NCBI GenBank assembly: GCA_964410215.1
Contig: CAYPHA010000094.1
Coordinates: 1 to 15,086, forward strand
From: CAYPHA01 sp964410215
Lineage (GTDB): Bacteria > Calditrichota > Calditrichia > Calditrichales > CAYPHA01
DNA length: 15,086 bases
Reading direction: 5' to 3'
Below are positions 13,258 to 15,086 of this stretch, piece after piece. A program made the translations under genes and the position numbers. The notes below the pieces were generated by a model that saw only the letters and a program-made list of their open reading frames with translations, did no database searches and was not told where the DNA came from. Within the stretch, counting starts at the first letter, position 1; each line of letters opens with the position of its first letter.

Positions 13258-15086
13258 ATGGGACAGAACATCATCGAAAAAACAGCAGAACGATTTGCCG
13301 TGGGCCTGGAACCGGAACAGCGCGTATACAGCGGTGATTTCTTAAGTATCAAACCCGCTTATGTCATGACCCATGACAATACCGGTGCGGTTATTCCCAA
13401 GTTCAAGGGCATCCATGCCGTGCGCATGGCAAATCCGCGTCAGGTTGTATTTACCCTGGATCATAATGTGCAGGATAAAAGCGAAAAGAATCTGAAAAAA
13501 TATGCAAAAATTGAACAGTTCGCGAAGGACATGGGGGTTGATTTCTATCCGGCCGGTCGCGGTATCGGTCATCAGATCATGTGCGAGGAAGGCTACGCCT
13601 GGCCCGGCACAATGGTCGTGGCATCGGACAGTCATTCCAATATGTACGGCGGGCTGGGTTGCCTGGGAACACCGATCGTTCGTACCGATGCAGCCGCCAT
13701 CTGGGCCACGGGTCAAACCTGGTGGCAGGTACCACCCGTTGCGCGTGTTACACTGACAGGTACCCTGCAGCCTGGGGTCACCGGTAAAGACGTGATTATC
13801 ACTCTGGCCGGTTTTTTTAACAAGGACGAAGTCCTGAACCATGCCATCGAATTTGCCGGTGGCGGTATCGCGGCTTTATCCATCGACCAGCGGCTCACCA
13901 TTGCCAACATGACAACGGAATGGGGCGCACTGGCCGGCGTTTTTCCGGTCGATGAAACCACAATCGCCTGGCTGGAATCCCGCATCCGCTATGTCAGCAA
14001 ACGCGGTCTTGCCGGTGTGCCTTCCGATGCGGAGGGTAACGGTCAGCATCCCCGCCTGAATGCATCCAACCTTGAAATCCTGCGCGAAGGCGCGATCGCA
14101 AGCGACAATGATGCTTTTTATGCCAAAGAACTGACCCTGGATCTGTCGACCATCTCACCGCATGCATCCGGCCCCAACAGTGTCAAGGTGATGACCCCGG
14201 TCTCCGAATTGAAAAAGCGGAATATTGCTATCCACAAAGCCTACCTGGTTTCCTGTGTCAACAGTCGTGTTGAAGATATCGCTGAGGCGGCCCGTGTCAT
14301 CCGCGGCAAAAAAGTAGCCAATGGCGTTGAATTTTATATTGCTGCCGCTTCGGATGAAGTACAACGCGAGAGCACCAACCGTGGTGACTGGGATGCACTT
14401 CTTGAAGCCGGCGCCATTCCCCTGCCTCCCGGCTGCGGCCCCTGTATCGGGCTCGGAACCGGTCTGCTTGAAGATGGTGAAGTAGGTATTTCCGCCACGA
14501 ACCGCAATTTTAAAGGCCGGATGGGTTCTCCGAAAGCAGAAGCCTACCTGGCATCACCGGCCGTCGTCGCCGCTTCCGCTGTTTCCGGGAAGATCGACTT
14601 ACCCTTCGATGACGGGCAAAAAACGATAAGCGCAGGTATAAAACAGGCCGAAAAGCCAAAAGCGGAAAAGCGAACGGTAAAACTGCTTCCCGCATTCCCC
14701 GAACGCCTGGAGGGTGAACTGATTTACTGTCACCAGGATAATCTAAACACCGACGGTATTTATCCGGGAAAATATACATACATGGATGAGATCACCCCGG
14801 AGCAACAGGCCGATGTCGTCATGGAAAACTATGATCCGGCCTTTGCCGGACTTGCTGAAGAGGGTGATATCCTTGTCGGGGGATTCAACTTCGGCACGGG
14901 CAGTTCACGTGAACAGGCGGCTACGGCTTTAAAATACAAAGGAATTAAATTGGTGTTTGCCGGCTCCTTCAGCGAAACGTATAAGCGTAATGCCATCAAT
15001 AACGGATTCCTGGTTATCGAGGCTCCTGAACTGGTTGAAGACCTTAAAAACGCATTTGGAACGGATAAACTGACGGTTAAAACAGG
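13258..15086 (+). CDS. Homoaconitase-like (Lys4-type) aconitase-superfamily hydratase, 3' end missing
   Basis: The first 609 codons of a single-chain aconitase-family [4Fe-4S] hydro-lyase run off the window. GGGGAG precedes the ATG. The wording is closest to fungal homoaconitase: YVMTHDNTGAV (35-45), FTLDHNVQDKSEKNLKKY (66-83), PAGRGIGHQIM (98-108), VASDSHSNMYGGLGCLGTP (123-141), TDAAAIWATGQTWWQVPP (144-161) and IANMTTEWGALAG. Cluster cysteines are Cys333 (SCVNSR), Cys393 and Cys396 (GCGPC). The swivelling C-terminal domain carries FGTGSSREQAATA with Arg551. Fungal Lys4 (about 690 aa) makes homoisocitrate in the alpha-aminoadipate route to lysine, whereas bacterial and archaeal homologues are usually two subunits. 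I expect about 50-90 missing residues. The role here could be lysine synthesis, a citrate-type isomerisation or another short pathway. The gene is divergent from mvaD, and no homocitrate synthase is in view. Confidence 0.85.
   Translation, partial: MGQNIIEKTAERFAVGLEPEQRVYSGDFLSIKPAYVMTHDNTGAVIPKFKGIHAVRMANPRQVVFTLDHNVQDKSEKNLKKYAKIEQFAKDMGVDFYPAGRGIGHQIMCEEGYAWPGTMVVASDSHSNMYGGLGCLGTPIVRTDAAAIWATGQTWWQVPPVARVTLTGTLQPGVTGKDVIITLAGFFNKDEVLNHAIEFAGGGIAALSIDQRLTIANMTTEWGALAGVFPVDETTIAWLESRIRYVSKRGLAGVPSDAEGNGQHPRLNASNLEILREGAIASDNDAFYAKELTLDLSTISPHASGPNSVKVMTPVSELKKRNIAIHKAYLVSCVNSRVEDIAEAARVIRGKKVANGVEFYIAAASDEVQRESTNRGDWDALLEAGAIPLPPGCGPCIGLGTGLLEDGEVGISATNRNFKGRMGSPKAEAYLASPAVVAASAVSGKIDLPFDDGQKTISAGIKQAEKPKAEKRTVKLLPAFPERLEGELIYCHQDNLNTDGIYPGKYTYMDEITPEQQADVVMENYDPAFAGLAEEGDILVGGFNFGTGSSREQAATALKYKGIKLVFAGSFSETYKRNAINNGFLVIEAPELVEDLKNAFGTDKLTVKT

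Noticed and set aside
13342..13842. 166-codon open frame on the - strand opposite the homoaconitase-like gene
   Set aside because: It is antisense to conserved aconitase motifs and its translation has no plausible fold or motif.

Overview
The window looks like a bacterial chromosome, roughly balanced in G+C and densely coded. No rRNA, tRNA, CRISPR array or transposase gene was seen. Three features argue against a common model organism: a bacterial mevalonate operon, a single-chain fungal Lys4-like homoaconitase, and intergenic palindromic repeats of a style I associate with the Bacteroidetes/Marinimicrobia/Calditrichota side of the tree. A deep-branching FCB-like environmental lineage is my best guess, and it is an inference only.

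Region 1 (1-6090, + strand) is a pgl-type glycan cluster. It holds the tail of a GT4 glycosyltransferase, pglC (phosphoglycosyl transferase), pglD (N-acetyltransferase), an AT-rich AAA ATPase of the DUF4143 type, pglE (PLP aminotransferase) and pglF (membrane-anchored UDP-GlcNAc 4,6-dehydratase). PglF, PglE and PglD would turn UDP-GlcNAc into UDP-N,N'-diacetylbacillosamine. PglC would load the sugar phosphate onto undecaprenyl phosphate, and the GT4 enzyme would extend it. The ATPase sits between pglD and pglE and has no obvious role in this pathway.

Region 2 (6091-8170) is a peptide-transporter-like POT/MFS gene on the - strand, convergent with pglF. Repeat-rich spacers flank it. On the pglF side is a 135-bp MITE-like element with perfect 15-bp terminal inverted repeats, inside a 7-bp-period repeat tract. 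On the other side is a weaker palindromic relic plus a second, different 7-bp-period array.

Region 3 (8171-13109, - strand) is a compact mevalonate operon in the order mvaD, phosphomevalonate kinase, a fused HMG-CoA reductase/mevalonate kinase of 750 aa, and type I idi. Together these cover HMG-CoA to IPP and DMAPP. HMG-CoA synthase and acetoacetyl-CoA thiolase are not in the window. The fused protein joins two consecutive steps and is the most distinctive object here.

Region 4 (13110-15086) is a 148-bp divergent promoter region followed by a + strand aconitase-superfamily gene, most like fungal homoaconitase (Lys4). It runs off the window after 609 codons.
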